A DNA stretch of 6,692 bases from Prolixibacteraceae bacterium. Lineage in GTDB: Bacteria; Bacteroidota; Bacteroidia; Bacteroidales; Prolixibacteraceae. A program made the position numbers and the translations under genes. The notes below the pieces were generated by a model. It searched no databases, was not told the origin of the DNA, and saw nothing but the letters and a program-made list of their open reading frames with translations. The stretch lies in assembly GCA_014380255.1 (NCBI GenBank), contig JACMKG010000343.1:1-6692 (forward strand), in the 5' to 3' direction. Positions 5,941 to 6,692 of this stretch are shown piece by piece (the first letter of the stretch is position 1; every line of letters begins with the position of its first letter).

Positions 5941-6608
5941 GGCTGATATCACCACGAAACAACAGTGAGTTTGTAGCCCACATGGAACATGTACTGGATG
6001 TATACAAAATGCCTTACAATGCGGATTTTCCTGTAGTTTGCATGGATGTATCGCCCAAACAATTGATAAAAGAAACAAGGGTGGCCTTGACAATGAAGCC
6101 CGGGAAAGATAAAAAAGTTGACTTTGAATATGAACGCTGTGGTGTATGCAATATCTTTATGGCAAACGAACCACTTGCAGGCAAAAGGTATGTGCAGGTC
6201 AGGGCTACCAAGACTAAAAAAGACTGGGCCATCTTTATAAGACAACTGGCGGACAACTACTATAAAGGAGCAACGAAAATCAAATTGGTCATGGACAACC
6301 TGAATACACATGGGCCTTCGGCTTTGTATGAGGTATTTGAACCCGAAGAGGCCAAACGCGTGTGGGACAGATTTGATTTCGTATATACCCCCAAACACGG
6401 AAGCTGGCTGAATATGGCAGAAATAGAATTAAATGTATTGAACAGGCAATGCCTGAGTAGAAGAATCAATAACATGGAAACAGTTAAAGAAGAAGTGGAA
6501 GCCTGGTGCAATTCCAGAAATAACATGAATGCAAAAATTAACTGGCAATTTACTACAACCCAAGCAAGGGTAAAGCTAAAAACACTTTACCCGAAACTTA
6601 GGGGTTGA
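5916..6608 (+). CDS. IS630-family transposase, downstream frame (OrfB, DDE catalytic domain)
   Basis: The frame is open up to TGA at 6606-6608 and overlaps the end of OrfA. Its first start-like codon is TTG at 5916, with no ribosome binding site, so it is most likely made only as the -1 frameshift extension of OrfA (joined at about 5910). It contains the DDE_3 endonuclease core: first Asp in VVCMDVSP (codon 6045, residue 191 of the fused protein), second Asp in KLVMDNLNTH (codon 6294, residue 274) and Glu in TPKHGSWLNMAEIEL (codon 6420, residue 316). All three catalytic acids are present, and the PKHGSWLNMAE block is diagnostic of IS630. The stop codon falls inside the right terminal inverted repeat. 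It catalyses cut-and-paste transposition into TA sites. Confidence 0.9.
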   Translation: MKPWREKGWLISPRNNSEFVAHMEHVLDVYKMPYNADFPVVCMDVSPKQLIKETRVALTMKPGKDKKVDFEYERCGVCNIFMANEPLAGKRYVQVRATKTKKDWAIFIRQLADNYYKGATKIKLVMDNLNTHGPSALYEVFEPEEAKRVWDRFDFVYTPKHGSWLNMAEIELNVLNRQCLSRRINNMETVKEEVEAWCNSRNNMNAKINWQFTTTQARVKLKTLYPKLRG

Positions 6609-6616
6609 CTTAACAC
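6605..6616 (-). repeat. IS630 right terminal inverted repeat
   Basis: TTGACTTAACAC; the reverse complement differs from the left repeat at one position (T for C). It includes the transposase stop codon. Confidence 0.85.
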
Positions 6617-6692
6617 TAGCTGCTGGCAAGAAATGCTTCGATCAGCAGTAAGGATCAATAGGAGCAGGTCTTGCCAGCAGCCAGCGGCTAGT
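6615..6692. repeat. Large imperfect palindrome reaching the window edge
   Basis: The arms TGCTGGCAAGA (6621-6631) and TCTTGCCAGCA (6669-6679) pair perfectly. Outer arms ACTAGC (6615-6620) and GCTAGT (6687-6692) pair too, leaving a 7-base bulge GCCAGCG on the right and a 37-base loop. Alternatively, 13 continuous pairs form between 6619-6631 and 6669-6681. No U-tract follows within the window, so it is not a recognisable terminator. It resembles a REP-like or CTGCTGG-type intergenic repeat, but its extent beyond the right edge is unknown. The left-most ACTA is partly IS and target-duplication sequence. Confidence 0.7.
6617..6618. repeat. Right TA target-site duplication of the IS630 element
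   Basis: TA directly after the right terminal repeat, followed by G (6619). Together with C5417 on the left it gives the original target CTAG. Confidence 0.8.

Larger units (their letters stand above)
5420..6616 (+). mobile_element. IS630-family insertion sequence, complete, 1197 bp
   Basis: The element is bounded by 12-bp terminal inverted repeats GTGTCAAGTCAA (5420-5431) and TTGACTTAACAC (6605-6616), which match at 11 of 12 positions when one is reverse-complemented. TA dinucleotides flank both ends, as expected for the IS630/Tc1/mariner superfamily. The length is normal for the family. It carries one transposase split over two overlapping frames (5476-5919 and 5916-6608) and no passenger gene. 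Both reading frames are intact and the catalytic residues are present, so it may be active. The insertion lies between the four-helix bundle gene and a large palindrome whose left arm it enters. Confidence 0.9.

Noticed and set aside
5949..6398. Antisense frame opposite the transposase
   Set aside because: Overlaps the DDE domain and has no family resemblance; a coding shadow.
6605..6616. Outward-facing -35 box (TTGACT) in the IS ends
   Set aside because: TTGACT resembles an enterobacterial -35, but no matching -10 at 17 bases is seen and Bacteroidota use a different consensus.

Overview
The window looks like chromosomal DNA of a Bacteroidota bacterium. Four of the five internal host-gene starts have no Shine-Dalgarno sequence. 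A Bacteroidota-type -7 box (TAnnTTTG) lies before the transposase. The gene set (PF17131-type LolA-like protein, paired FtsX-type permeases, orphan four-helix bundle protein) and the degenerate short-word spacers are also familiar from that phylum. This assignment is inference; no rRNA or marker gene is present. All real genes read on the + strand.

Layout: (1) 3-731, the 3' part of a gene that enters from the left edge, an unrecognised secreted or membrane-anchored protein whose C-terminal part looks beta-rich. (2) 789-1067, a complete small YciI-family protein. (3) 1246-4737, an apparent transport module: a periplasmic LolA-like protein with a signal peptide, then two FtsX/LolC/E-type ABC permeases of 406 residues each. 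No ATPase gene is present. (4) 4743-4981, a three-unit degenerate tandem repeat of about 76 bp. (5) 4982-5386, a four-helix bundle (23S rRNA intervening-sequence protein family) gene. (6) 5420-6616, an apparently intact IS630-family insertion sequence with 12-bp terminal inverted repeats and a TA duplication in a CTAG target. Its transposase is split between two frames joined by a probable -1 frameshift at an A-rich slippery site. (7) 6615-6692, a large imperfect palindrome into whose left edge the IS has inserted.

How the parts work together: the LolA-like protein and the two permeases probably form one export or lipoprotein-trafficking system across the inner membrane and periplasm. Two different permeases suggest a heterodimer like LolC/LolE. 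The spacers of this module are filled with drifted short words (TTTACAAT, AACGATT, TAACCATC, AACTTGAAA). One of these families recurs in inverted orientation downstream of the second permease.

I found no convincing new defence or regulatory system. The most unusual content is the repeat architecture (spacer words, 76-bp tandem array, terminal palindrome) and the frameshift-organised IS630 element.
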